From: Sporichthya brevicatena
GTDB taxonomy: Bacteria; Actinomycetota; Actinomycetes; Sporichthyales; Sporichthyaceae
Assembly: GCF_039525035.1 (NCBI RefSeq)
Contig: NZ_BAAAHE010000008.1
Span: 255,750 to 319,749, forward strand
Direction of reading: 5' to 3'
Length of the DNA: 64,000 bases
Part shown: piece by piece, positions 16,523 through 24,926 of the stretch
How positions within the stretch are numbered: the first letter of the stretch is position 1
How the letters are laid out: every line of letters begins with the position of its first letter
Position numbers and translations under genes: made by a program
Notes under the pieces: generated by a model
Database searches by the model: none
Told to the model about the DNA's origin: nothing
What the model saw: only the letters and a program-made list of their open reading frames with translations

Positions 16523-17955
16523 GCGTTCTCCTCGATCGAGTTCGTCTGCGACGAACGAAGGGGCTTCGCTTTCCAGAAGTAGTTGTGCACGCCATCGGCG
16601 GTCAGCAGACGACGGAAGGACATTTCGACCCGCATCCCGATGTGCACCTCATCCGGATCCGCGTCAGCGAGCTCGCATCGGAAGCGGCCTCCGCCGTCGA
16701 AGTCGACGACGACGGCGATCATCGGCGGGCTTGGAGTGAACGCCAGCCGGTCCACCGTGAACGTGACCACGGTTCCCAGGGTCGTACTCAGAGGCGCCGG
16801 TGCCATCTCGTCGATCTGCGAGCAGGAGTAACAAACACGCGACGGGGGCACGTTGACCGTTCCGCAAGCGGTGCACCGGGTCGCCTGGAACGAGTGCTTG
16901 TAGGCGGCCGAGCGATGAGCCGGGGGCGCGGCGGGCCCGTCCGGTTCCGGACGGCGCGGAGGCTCGCGATCAAGGACCCCCCGCCAGGTGAGGAAGGTCG
17001 CATAGGAGATCGGCGCCCCGGCCTCCACCTGCGCCGCGACGCTGGGGTCCGGCCGGCGCTGCGTGACGTGCTCGGTCGTCTCGAGCAGCACAGTCGTCGC
17101 CCCGTCCGCCAGGAGGACGAGGGCGATCAGTTCGCCGGGACCGGCCGTCGCGAGAGCGTCGGCCAACTGGACCCCGAGTTCCGCGGTACCGCAATTTCCC
17201 AACTCGTTCCAGCGATCCGCGGCCACCGCCTCCGCGCGTACCCCGCTGGTCCGCGCGAACTGACGGACCGCCCGGGTGGCCAAGCCGCTGGTCAGGAGTC
17301 GATCCACCTGACTCGGCGTTCGGTTCGCCTGCTTCAGCGCCGCGGTGAAGGATTCCTCGGCCAGAGGTCCGTAGACGTGCTCGCCGAAGCGTTCCTCCCA
17401 CGTCCGTGAGTGCTGTGCCCCTGGGGCTCTCCAACGCTCGAGAAATTCCTCCGTCGTGGCCGCCATGGCGATCACGCGGGCGATGACGGGGTCCTCCTCG
17501 GTCCCGGGGCCGAAGAGCAGAGCGGCCGCGGCGTCCCCTCCGCTGGACTCGTCCGAGCTACCGGGCCGGCCGGTCCGGAGGTCGGACAGGAGAGCCAGAG
17601 CGGGCGCATCAGCTTCCGCCGCCGCCACCATTGCACCGAATCCGGAACGCGGTGCGCCGCCGAAGTCGGCCGCGAAGACCGATCGGTCGAGTCCGAGGGC
17701 GGCCGCAATCACCGCGGCATTCGACTTGTCGAGATACGGGGGAGCGGGGGTGGCGAAGTAGAGCCGCTCCGGTCGGTGCCCCACGCCGCTCAGGGCTTTG
17801 CGGGCGGCCTCGACTCCCAGGGACGCGGCGTCCTCGTCGTAGGAGGCGACGGACCGGGAACCGCGTCCCCCGCCGGTGCCGAGGGCGGCCGCGATGGCTT
17901 CCCGCTGGAGCCGATATCGGGGGATGTAGACCCCCAGGCTGATCAAACCGTTCAT
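16519..17955 (-). CDS. HMG-CoA synthase-like / DUF35 OB-fold zinc-ribbon fusion protein
   Basis: This 478-aa protein has a thiolase-superfamily (HMG-CoA synthase-like) domain at about 1-340, from MNGLISLGVYIPRYRL to the ADGATTVLL segment. A rubredoxin-like zinc ribbon (CTACG ... CYSCS) and a DUF35 OB-fold follow at about 355-465. Where family members carry the nucleophile Cys this protein reads ADFGGAPRSGFGAM, without Cys, so it is unlikely to be a classical synthase. The gene is coupled to the SCP2-type thiolase. It is probably a scaffold or partner subunit that activates or channels acyl-CoA. The promoter region has an A/T-rich TCTAAATTAG about 36 bases upstream. Confidence 0.8.
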   Translation of the reverse strand: MNGLISLGVYIPRYRLQREAIAAALGTGGGRGSRSVASYDEDAASLGVEAARKALSGVGHRPERLYFATPAPPYLDKSNAAVIAAALGLDRSVFAADFGGAPRSGFGAMVAAAEADAPALALLSDLRTGRPGSSDESSGGDAAAALLFGPGTEEDPVIARVIAMAATTEEFLERWRAPGAQHSRTWEERFGEHVYGPLAEESFTAALKQANRTPSQVDRLLTSGLATRAVRQFARTSGVRAEAVAADRWNELGNCGTAELGVQLADALATAGPGELIALVLLADGATTVLLETTEHVTQRRPDPSVAAQVEAGAPISYATFLTWRGVLDREPPRRPEPDGPAAPPAHRSAAYKHSFQATRCTACGTVNVPPSRVCYSCSQIDEMAPAPLSTTLGTVVTFTVDRLAFTPSPPMIAVVVDFDGGGRFRCELADADPDEVHIGMRVEMSFRRLLTADGVHNYFWKAKPLRSSQTNSIEENA

Positions 17956-17990
17956 GAGGTTCCTCTCGGGCCAGGTCGCCCCGAGAATAT

Positions 17991-18007
17991 TCTAAATTAG
18001 GTTCAAT
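17991..18007. promoter_or_regulatory. A/T-rich promoter element of the thiolase/DUF35 operon
   Basis: TCTAAATTAG at 17991-18000 reads CCTAATTTAGAATATTC on the coding strand, about 36 bases before the fusion-protein start. It contains the TTAGA half-site and a possible -10 hexamer (TAGAAT). It is a weaker match to the operator family than 13302 or 40814. Confidence 0.4.
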
Positions 18008-18050
18008 CACGTACACGGGGCCTCGCCGGTGGGTTGGCCCGTGCCGGGTC

Positions 18051-19355
18051 CTAGTGCACAGCCATTCCCTCGAAGACCAGCTTGCAGAATTCCTCGGCCA
18101 GTTCGGCGGGGGTGAGGTTGCTGGTATCCGGCTGGTACCACTCGACGGTCCAGTTCAGCGCACCGTTGAGCACCATGAGAACGACCGAAAGGTCGAGGTC
18201 GGACCGAATGTCACCGGCTGACTGGGCCTCGGAGAGCAGTTCTCGCCACAGCTCCAGGTAGGTCCGCTGCAGGGGGCCGATGGTGGCCCGGACCTCATCG
18301 GGGACCTGACCGAGAATCCGGAGCATCGCGGACGTGTAGTTCGCCTCGCTCAGAATCGAGAGCATGTGGGCAGACATGACGGTGCAGAGTCGGTTGATCG
18401 GCGCCGTGCGGGCCGGCAATCCTTCGACGCTGCGGCGGACCATGTCGTCGGTGTGGTGCCACGCGTTTCGCAGCAGGTGGGAGACGAGATCCTCGCGAGA
18501 GTCGAAGTGATAGTAGAGACTCCCGGTCTGCATGTCGGCCTCGGTCGCGATGTCGACGAGACGGGCGCCGGCGTATCCGTTCTCGCGGAAGACTCGTGCG
18601 GCGGCGTCGAGGATGCGAACGATCGTCGCCGCGGCGCGGGTCTCGGCGGGCGCCTGCGGCGTGGGCGCGGGGTCGGCTACGCGATCCACCATGTTCGAAC
18701 GGCGTCGGTTGCCCTTCTTGGTCGCGATTCCGGCCATGAAGATGGCGTCGAACTGCTCGACGAGGCCCGCCACTGTCAGACCCTTGGGCCGTTCCGGGTG
18801 GAACCAGTCGGGGGAGGCGTTCATCGCGCCCAGGATCATCATCCGGCACGCGTAGATGTCGAGGTCGGCGCGCAGTGAACCGTCGTCGCGGGCCGACTCG
18901 AAGAGGTGCTTGAAGTACAGACCGTACTCGCGCTGCAGCTCGAGGGTACTGGCGCGGATCTCCTCGGGAACCTGCCCGAGGATGCGCAAGGTCGCGGCCG
19001 TGTAGTCGCCGATCTCCAGGACGGCGGCGAGGTGAGCGGCGAAGGCCTCTCTCAGTCGGTCCAGGCTCGACGTCGACTCGGGCAGTGAGTCCACGCGGCG
19101 CATGACGAAGTCGTTGGTGCGTTCTTGGGCGACCCGAAGCACTTCGCGAACGAGGTCCTCACGCGAGGCGAAGTGGTAGTAGAGGCTGCCGGCCTGCGTG
19201 TTCGCGGCCGCGGCGATGTCGGAGAGACGAGTGCCGGTGTACCCGTTCTGCCGGAACACCTTCGCCGCGGCGTCCAGGATCCGGCCGCGAGTCGCGAGAG
19301 CCTTCCGGCCGGGGCGCGTTCGACCGGTCGTGGCGGCCGTTCCTGGGGATCGCAT
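18051..19355 (-). CDS. Tandem double TetR-family repressor (two complete TetR units in one chain)
   Basis: This 434-aa protein contains two full TetR units. Unit 1 (about 20-215) has the HTH RILDAAAKVFRQNGYTGTRL with GSLYYHFASREDL. Unit 2 (about 239-434) has the HTH RILDAAARVFRENGYAGARL with GSLYYHFDSREDL. Both have ligand domains sharing LRILGQVP(E/D)E(I/V)RA. A basic linker KKGNRRRS joins them. The units are clearly duplicates. An in-frame ATG near residue 222 could allow a second, single-unit product. No ribosome binding site precedes ATG 19355, which abuts a palindrome and a possible -10, so a leaderless, autoregulated transcript is likely. It probably represses the surrounding catabolic genes; the ligand is perhaps an acyl-CoA. 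Confidence 0.88.
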   Translation of the reverse strand: MRSPGTAATTGRTRPGRKALATRGRILDAAAKVFRQNGYTGTRLSDIAAAANTQAGSLYYHFASREDLVREVLRVAQERTNDFVMRRVDSLPESTSSLDRLREAFAAHLAAVLEIGDYTAATLRILGQVPEEIRASTLELQREYGLYFKHLFESARDDGSLRADLDIYACRMMILGAMNASPDWFHPERPKGLTVAGLVEQFDAIFMAGIATKKGNRRRSNMVDRVADPAPTPQAPAETRAAATIVRILDAAARVFRENGYAGARLVDIATEADMQTGSLYYHFDSREDLVSHLLRNAWHHTDDMVRRSVEGLPARTAPINRLCTVMSAHMLSILSEANYTSAMLRILGQVPDEVRATIGPLQRTYLELWRELLSEAQSAGDIRSDLDLSVVLMVLNGALNWTVEWYQPDTSNLTPAELAEEFCKLVFEGMAVH

Positions 19356-19356
19356 G

Positions 19357-19371
19357 GATTAGATTCTAATC
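19357..19371. promoter_or_regulatory. Palindrome abutting the tandem-TetR start codon
   Basis: GATTAGATTCTAATC is an inverted repeat of GATTAGA/TCTAATC around one base. It ends one base from the ATG of the divergently read tetR gene. On the coding strand TAGAAT lies 7 bases before the ATG, consistent with a -10 of a leaderless message that would be blocked by a bound repressor. Confidence 0.65.
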
Positions 19372-19473
19372 GCTTTCCGGCGCCGGAAACCAGTGTCCCC
19401 GGCCTCAACCTGATGCGCCGTCGACTTGGCGAACCTTTTGTCGGCGCGCTTGCGCGAGCTCCCAAAATCTGTG

Positions 19474-19488
19474 TTTGATTAGATAACT
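19474..19488. promoter_or_regulatory. TTAGA promoter element of the CoA-transferase operon
   Basis: TTTGATTAGATAACT lies about 50 bases before the CoA-transferase start. It matches the GATTAGAT half-site of the tetR palindrome. The second half-site is degenerate (AATCTG about 8 bases upstream). Confidence 0.45.
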
Positions 19489-19534
19489 GGCGGTGCCGCG
19501 TCGGCATCGCCCGGGAACGCAGAGGTGGAGCGTC

Positions 19535-20773
19535 ATGATCCAGCTGTTGGAGGGCGTTCGTGTCCTCGAGTGCGCAGTTCTCCCGACCGGTGATCAGACC
19601 AGCCGTCTGCTAGGAGACCTGGGCGCCGACGTGATCAAGATCGAACGGCCGGGCGAGGGTGACTACCTCCGCGAGCTGGGTGACCGCATCACGCCCAAGA
19701 ACAGCATCTTCCACATGCTCTGCAACCGGAACAAACGCAGCGTGGAGTTGAACCTTCGGTCGGAGGAGGGAAGGAGCATCTTCTTCCGCCTCCTGGAAAC
19801 CGCAGACATCTTCGTCGACGGATTCGCCGGCGACGCGTGCGACGAGCTCGGTGTCGGCTACGCGGCGCAACGTGCCGTCAAGCCGGACATCGTTTACTGC
19901 AAGGCCAGCGGATTTGGCGGCCACGGCCCGTACAGCCAGATCCCCGTTCACGGCTACATGATGGGTTCGGTGGCCGGCCAGGATCAGTACGTGGTGGACG
20001 ACGCCGGTGTCGTACGACCGGTGCTCAACCCGGAAGGCCTGTACTTCTCCGGCTCTGTCGACGGACCCCTCTCCACTGCGCTGTACGGCGCCCTCACCGC
20101 CGTTGCTGCGCTGCGTCGACGGGACGTGACCGGGGAGGGTGCGTACATCGACGCGGCCGGCTCGGACGCTCTCCTGGCCAACCAGTGTCTCGATGCCGTC
20201 ATGGCGTGGAATGCCGAACGCATCACTGACCGGCGGAACCCGCCGCCTCCGGTGGGGCTCGACCCCCGTCGCCGCCCGAAGTACACCTGGTACCGCACGA
20301 AGGACGACAAGGTGGTCCTGCTGGCCGCGATCGAGCACAAGTTCTGGGAAAACTTCTGTCGCGTCGTCGGCCGGGAGGATCTCCTCGTCGCCCAGGACCG
20401 CACGTTCGCCGTCGATTTCGCGGACGGGGGTAAGGCAGATCTGCTCGACGAACTGATCGGGGTGTTCGCGGAGCGAACCTTGGCCGAGTGGATGGACGTG
20501 GCCCGTTCGCACGACATTCCGATCGCTCCGGGAAACTCCAAGGCCGAAGCGTTGCACGATCCGCATCTTCGGGACCGCGAAATTGTCCACGAGTCGGTGC
20601 ACCCGGTGGCGGGACCATTCACGGCGGTGGGGTGGCCGGCACCCGTCGCGGGTCAACCCTTCGACGTCGCCCGCCATGCCCCGGCCCTGGGGGAGCACAC
20701 TGAGGAGGTATTGGCGGAGCTGGGGTTCGGGCCGGCGGAGATCGCCGCGCTTCGCGAGCGGGGGACTGCATGA
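19535..20773 (+). CDS. Family III CoA transferase (CaiB/BaiF-like)
   Basis: This 412-aa protein has the family landmarks GVRVLECAVLPTGDQTSRLLGDLGADVIKIERPGEGD (shown here as its pattern in two overlapping segments: GVRVLECA... and LGDLGADVIKIERP), NRNKRSVELNL and SGFGGHGPY. Family III enzymes move CoA between acids and acyl-CoAs through an Asp. At the usual position after SGFG--GPY the chain reads HGYMMGS rather than GYD, so the catalytic Asp may be displaced or lost. ATG 19535 has the ribosome binding site GAGGTGGAG and replaces an upstream in-frame start. First gene of a six-gene beta-oxidation operon with ATGA overlaps. Confidence 0.85.
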   Translation: MIQLLEGVRVLECAVLPTGDQTSRLLGDLGADVIKIERPGEGDYLRELGDRITPKNSIFHMLCNRNKRSVELNLRSEEGRSIFFRLLETADIFVDGFAGDACDELGVGYAAQRAVKPDIVYCKASGFGGHGPYSQIPVHGYMMGSVAGQDQYVVDDAGVVRPVLNPEGLYFSGSVDGPLSTALYGALTAVAALRRRDVTGEGAYIDAAGSDALLANQCLDAVMAWNAERITDRRNPPPPVGLDPRRRPKYTWYRTKDDKVVLLAAIEHKFWENFCRVVGREDLLVAQDRTFAVDFADGGKADLLDELIGVFAERTLAEWMDVARSHDIPIAPGNSKAEALHDPHLRDREIVHESVHPVAGPFTAVGWPAPVAGQPFDVARHAPALGEHTEEVLAELGFGPAEIAALRERGTA

Positions 20774-21918
20774 GACGCACCCTGTTCGAACCCGAGCACG
20801 AGCAGTTCCGGGACAGCTTCCGTCGTTTTCTCGACAAGGAGGTCGTGCCACACCACCTGGACTGGGAACGCGCGGGGATCGTCCCCCGCGAACTGTTCAC
20901 GGCGGCGGGCGCTCACGGCTTCCTCGGAATCAGCCTGCCGGAGGAGTTCGGCGGTGGCGGCGTGGACGACTTCCGCTTCAACTACGTCATGCACGAGGAG
21001 GTGCAGGCGGCGGGGGTCAACGCCTCCGGCTTGGGCCTGCACCTGCACAACGACACGACGTTGGCCTACCTCCAACAGTTGGCCACGCCTGAACAAGCCC
21101 GCCGGTGGTTTCCCGGACTGATCAGCGGTGACATCATCACCGCGATCGCGATGACCGAGCCGGGCACTGGCTCCGACCTCGCCGCGGTCCGCACCGCGGC
21201 TGTGCGCGACGGGGACCACTACGTGGTGAACGGGTCGAAGACCTTCATCACCAACGGCATTAACGCGGATCTCGTCATCGTGGTGGTGTCCACCGCGCCG
21301 GCGGCCGGAGCCCGTGGTCTGAGTCTCCTCGCCGTGGAGCGGGACACCCCGGGATTCGACCGCGGGCGAAATCTGGAAAAGATCGGTACCCACGCGCAAG
21401 ACACGGCGGAGCTGTTCTTCAACGACGCTCGGGTCCCGGTCGAGAACCTCCTCGGCGAGGAAGGAAAAGCCTTCGGCTACCTCGCGCGCAACCTCGCTCA
21501 GGAGCGGCTGTCCATCGCCACCATCGCCGTGGCCGCCGGACGAGCCGCGCTGGAACAGACGCTGTCCTACGTGCGCGAGCGTACCGCGTTCGGGAAGCCG
21601 ATCGGATCGTTCCAGAACACTCGATTCGTGCTGGCGCAACTGGCATCGGAGCTGCATGTCGCGCAGACGTTTGTCGATGCGGCTGTCGTCGCGCACCTGG
21701 ACGGAGAGCTCACGGCCGAGGAGGCCGCGATGGCGAAGCTCTGGTGCACCGATCTGCAGGTGCGCGTGATGGATGAGTGCCTGCAGCTCCATGGTGGCTA
21801 CGGCTACATGACCGAGTACCCCATCGCTCGTGCCTTCGTCGATGCTCGGGTTCAACGCATCTACGGCGGGACGAACGAAATCATGAAGGAGATCATCGGC
21901 CGGTCGTTGGGCCTGTGA
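20770..21918 (+). CDS. Acyl-CoA dehydrogenase (beta-oxidation operon, first of pair)
   Basis: This 382-aa protein has a full ACAD fold: the N-terminal helical domain with GISLPEEFGGGG, the middle domain AMTEPGTGSDLAAVRTAA, and the C-terminal domain with RTAFGKPIGSFQNTRF, LHGGYGYMTEYP and RIYGGTNEIMKEIIGR. The Glu in GGTNE is the usual catalytic-base position. The ATG overlaps the CoA-transferase stop. Followed directly by a second, more divergent ACAD, it may form an alpha2beta2 heterotetramer of the FadE26-27/FadE28-29 type known from steroid side-chain oxidation. Confidence 0.92.
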   Translation: MRRTLFEPEHEQFRDSFRRFLDKEVVPHHLDWERAGIVPRELFTAAGAHGFLGISLPEEFGGGGVDDFRFNYVMHEEVQAAGVNASGLGLHLHNDTTLAYLQQLATPEQARRWFPGLISGDIITAIAMTEPGTGSDLAAVRTAAVRDGDHYVVNGSKTFITNGINADLVIVVVSTAPAAGARGLSLLAVERDTPGFDRGRNLEKIGTHAQDTAELFFNDARVPVENLLGEEGKAFGYLARNLAQERLSIATIAVAAGRAALEQTLSYVRERTAFGKPIGSFQNTRFVLAQLASELHVAQTFVDAAVVAHLDGELTAEEAAMAKLWCTDLQVRVMDECLQLHGGYGYMTEYPIARAFVDARVQRIYGGTNEIMKEIIGRSLGL

Positions 21919-21968
21919 GCATCTTCCGTCTCTCGAACGACTGCGAACCTGGATCCCCCGGAGACCCG

Positions 21969-23255
21969 ATGACCGACGCTTCGTCCTGGCCCCGCGGCAC
22001 GTCCCTCGACACCCTTCGTGCTGAGCTACGGGAGTGGATCAGGCTGAACGCCCCGGAAGGGCTGGCCGCCGTCATCGACTGGAACGCGCGGGTCGACCTA
22101 CCGGGCTCGGTGGGGAGCCGAGTGTCGGAAGAGACGTACGCGCAGGCGCAGCGCAGTCCCGAGTTTCTCGCCTGGGAGCGGTGCTGCCTCCAGGCGCGTC
22201 TGGTCTGTCCTGCGTGGCCGGTCGAGTTCGGCGGTCGTGGGTGGGAAGCGCCCGAAATGACGGTGCTCGACGAAGAATTCTTCCGTGCCGGAGTTCCGCG
22301 CATCGACCGTGTCCAGGGTGAGTCCATGGTCGGCCCGTCGCTGATCCTGCACGGCACCGAGGATCAGAAGGCGCGCCTCCTGCCCAGCATTCGTTCCGGT
22401 GAGCACCGCTACTGCCAGGGGTTCTCGGAACCGGGTGCAGGTTCAGACCTCGCCTCTGCCCGGACACGCGGCGTCGTCGACGGCGACGACCTGGTGATCA
22501 CGGGCCAGAAGGTGTGGACGAGTCGGTTCGCGACCGCGAACATGATTTTCGTCCTCTGTCGGACGGACCCCGACGCTCAGAAGCACCGCGGTCTGACCTA
22601 TGTCATCCTGCCGTTCACGCCCGGCGAGAACGGCATCGACGTCCGCCCCATTCGGCAGATCACCGGCGGGCACGAGTTCGCAGAGGTCTTCTTCGACGAG
22701 ACGCGAGCACCGCTCGACAACGTCATCGGCGGACTCGGCAACGGGTGGAAGGTCGTCCAATCGGTCCTGCGCTTCGAACGCGCCGCGGCCGGCCGCGCCA
22801 CCACGATGCTGCTCCAGGCCCGCGAACGGGAACTCTCCGAGTTGGCGGCCCTGGCGACCTCCTCCGGTCGCCATCTCGATCCGGTCGTACGTCAGGAGAT
22901 GGCCTGGGCGCACAGCCAGGTCGCGATCCTGCGCGCATCGTGGCACCGGACCGTGGCGGAGGTCGCCGCGGGACGCGAGCCCGGCCCGCAACTCTCGATC
23001 TGGAAGCTCCAGTGGAGCGAACTCCACCTGCGCCTGGCGGCGTTGGGGATGGAGTTGGCGGGGGTGAACGGGGTCGTCCGTCCCGAGGGAGACGGCTACC
23101 ACCTGTCCCGCTGGCAGGACGCGTTCCTCGTCGCGCAGTCGGGAACGATCTACGCGGGAACGAGCGACGTCCAGCGAAACATCCTGGGGGAGAGCGTCCT
23201 CGGCCTTCCGCGAGAACCCAAGCCCGAGCAGTCCAAGGAGAACGTACGCGCATGA
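21969..23255 (+). CDS. Acyl-CoA dehydrogenase (second of pair)
   Basis: This 428-aa protein has CPAWPVEFGGRGW, a middle domain FSEPGAGSDLASARTRGV with GQKVWTSRFATANM, and C-terminal GTIYAGTSDVQRNILGESVLGLP. The GGTNE-like position reads AGTSD, as in the larger FadE-type subunits. ATG 21969 follows a GGAGA ribosome binding site; an in-frame GTG at 21915 overlapping the previous stop is the alternative. Its placement after the smaller ACAD supports a heteromeric dehydrogenase acting on a bulky acyl-CoA. Confidence 0.9.
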   Translation: MTDASSWPRGTSLDTLRAELREWIRLNAPEGLAAVIDWNARVDLPGSVGSRVSEETYAQAQRSPEFLAWERCCLQARLVCPAWPVEFGGRGWEAPEMTVLDEEFFRAGVPRIDRVQGESMVGPSLILHGTEDQKARLLPSIRSGEHRYCQGFSEPGAGSDLASARTRGVVDGDDLVITGQKVWTSRFATANMIFVLCRTDPDAQKHRGLTYVILPFTPGENGIDVRPIRQITGGHEFAEVFFDETRAPLDNVIGGLGNGWKVVQSVLRFERAAAGRATTMLLQARERELSELAALATSSGRHLDPVVRQEMAWAHSQVAILRASWHRTVAEVAAGREPGPQLSIWKLQWSELHLRLAALGMELAGVNGVVRPEGDGYHLSRWQDAFLVAQSGTIYAGTSDVQRNILGESVLGLPREPKPEQSKENVRA

Positions 23256-23731
23256 GTTTCCAGTTCCCCGTGGAAGCCGGAGCGATCATGATGTTCGCTC
23301 GTGCTCTGGGTGACGACGACCCGCGTTGGTACGACGAATCCTCCCCGGCCGCCAAAGCGCACGGCGGAATCCAGGCGCCTCCGACCTTCGTCAACAGCGC
23401 GGCGCATTTCGATCCCGACTGGCCCTACCGCCCACGCCCGGGCCGTCCGTGGTTCGGCTCCGGCGCCGGCCCGGGAGCGCCGTCGCCCACGGTGGCGGGC
23501 GGGGGCACCAGCATGCAGGCGGAGCAGCACTATGAGTACTTCACGCCTGTCCGTCCGGGCGATGTGCTGACGGTTGAGCGGTCTCCTGGGCGCACGTGGG
23601 AGAAGGAGAGCAAGCGCTCCGGGACGTTGCGCTTCGAGGAAGAGATCACGCGGTACACGAATCAGCGCGGCGAACTCGCCGTGGTCGCCACGCGGGTCCG
23701 AGTGATCACCGGCGGAGGTGAGCCGGCATGA
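23252..23731 (+). CDS. MaoC-like dehydratase, N-terminal (FAS1-DH/HadA-type) half
   Basis: This 159-aa hotdog-fold protein opens with FQFPVEAGAIMMFARALGDDDPRWYD and has QAPPTFVNSAAHFDPD and a terminal segment with TRYTNQRGELAVVATRVRVI. It lacks the catalytic Asp/His hydratase motif, which is in the next gene, as in HadA/HadB or ChsH2N/ChsH1 pairs. ATGA overlap with the ACAD gene. It should dimerise with the product of 23728 to hydrate an enoyl-CoA. Confidence 0.85.
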   Translation: MSFQFPVEAGAIMMFARALGDDDPRWYDESSPAAKAHGGIQAPPTFVNSAAHFDPDWPYRPRPGRPWFGSGAGPGAPSPTVAGGGTSMQAEQHYEYFTPVRPGDVLTVERSPGRTWEKESKRSGTLRFEEEITRYTNQRGELAVVATRVRVITGGGEPA

Positions 23732-24147
23732 GAGTGCATGACCTGGCGGTCGGCGATTCGCGCACCCAGGTGTTGGTCGAAGACCTGAGTCGAACACAGA
23801 TCGTCATGTACGCGGGTGCATCCGGCGACTTCAACCCGATGCACTCCGACGAGGTCTTCGCCGTCCAGACGGCGGGACTTCAGACGGTGATGGCACATGG
23901 CCAGTTCACGATGGGGGCGTCGGCTCGGGTCATCACCGGTTGGTTGGAGACTGCGGACCTGACCGCCTTCGGCATGCGTTTCCGTCGGCAGGTCTGGCCC
24001 GGTGCCACGCTGACCGCGACAGCGACGGTGACGTCCGTGGAGCACGACGGCGACGGTGGAGCGCGTGCCGAGTTGAGCATCGTGACGGTGGACCAGACAG
24101 GTTCCGAGGTGGTGACCGGCTATGCCCGAGTCCGAGAAGGCAGCTGA
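23728..24147 (+). CDS. MaoC-like (R)-hydratase, catalytic half
   Basis: This 139-aa hotdog protein has the hydratase-2 motif YAGASGDFNPMHSDEVFA, with the catalytic Asp and His, followed by MAHGQFTMG. It overlaps the preceding half-gene by four bases and the following SDR gene by 26 bases. Together with 23252 it forms a heterodimeric enoyl-CoA hydratase for a bulky substrate. The duplicate pair is at 43382-44223. Confidence 0.88.
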   Translation: MRVHDLAVGDSRTQVLVEDLSRTQIVMYAGASGDFNPMHSDEVFAVQTAGLQTVMAHGQFTMGASARVITGWLETADLTAFGMRFRRQVWPGATLTATATVTSVEHDGDGGARAELSIVTVDQTGSEVVTGYARVREGS

Positions 24148-24907
24148 ACGGCAGGACTCGTCGAGTTCGCGCCGGCATGCATTCGTCGCCGGTGGGAGCG
24201 GCGGGATCGGAGCAGCCATCTGCGTGGCGCTCGCCGACGAGGGCTTCGACGTCACCTTGACATACCGCGCCAACGCTGAGTCGGCTGCCATGACGGCGAG
24301 GGCGGTTCGCCAGCGTGGAGTCAACGCGGCGATCACCCAGGTGGATCTGACCGACGCCGCCGCGGTTCGACAAACGGTCGAGGCACAGGACCGCCTCGAC
24401 TCCGTCGTCTACGCGGCAGGCCCGTCGATCCCGATGCGGTACGTCGGAGACATCGACCCGGAGACGTTCGCGGACCAGCTGGGCCGGGACGCTGCCGCCG
24501 CGTTCAATCTTCTGCAGCCCGCCCTTCCGAAGCTCCGAACGAGCCGAGGCACGGTCGTGTGCCTGGTGACCACCGTCCTGCGGCGTTGGGCAGCCCGCGA
24601 CCTGCTATCCGCCGCCCCCAAGGGAGCCGTCGAGCAGGTCGCTCGCGCGATCGCTGCGGAGGAAGGCAAGCGAGGTGTGCGGGCCAACTGTGTCGGAGTT
24701 GGTGTGATCGAGGCCGGTATCTGGGACGACCTCGTCGCTTCGGGGGAGTACAACGATCACGCCGTGGACGCCGCGCGTCGCGCCATCGCCATGCGGCGTT
24801 TCGGGACGGCGGAGGAGGTCGCGGCTGTGGTGGCTTTCCTCGCGGGTCCGCGGTCGTCGTACGTCACGGGTCAGACCCTCGCCGTCGACGGGGGCTTCTC
24901 GATCTGA
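24122..24907 (+). CDS. Short-chain dehydrogenase/reductase with altered catalytic Tyr
   Basis: This 261-aa SDR has the cofactor motif VAGGSGGIGAAIC, an Arg after beta-2 (TYRANAES) suggesting NADP(H), and the C-terminal YVTGQTLAVDGGFSI. At the active site, Ser-Ala-Ala-Pro-Lys occupies the YxxxK position (LLSAAPKGAVEQV), so the catalytic Tyr appears replaced by Ser, and the preceding segment reads LVTTVLRRW. ATG 24122 lies inside the MaoC gene; a downstream start near the Rossmann motif is less likely. As last gene of the beta-oxidation operon it would be expected to oxidise a 3-hydroxyacyl-CoA, but its catalytic status is uncertain. Confidence 0.8.
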   Translation: MPESEKAAERQDSSSSRRHAFVAGGSGGIGAAICVALADEGFDVTLTYRANAESAAMTARAVRQRGVNAAITQVDLTDAAAVRQTVEAQDRLDSVVYAAGPSIPMRYVGDIDPETFADQLGRDAAAAFNLLQPALPKLRTSRGTVVCLVTTVLRRWAARDLLSAAPKGAVEQVARAIAAEEGKRGVRANCVGVGVIEAGIWDDLVASGEYNDHAVDAARRAIAMRRFGTAEEVAAVVAFLAGPRSSYVTGQTLAVDGGFSI

Positions 24908-24926
24908 ACGCGAGCGACGAACAACG

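Noticed and set aside
18051..18720. Second TetR unit as a separate gene
   Set aside because: The frame is continuous from 19355 with no stop, and the internal ATG near residue 222 lacks a well-placed ribosome binding site.
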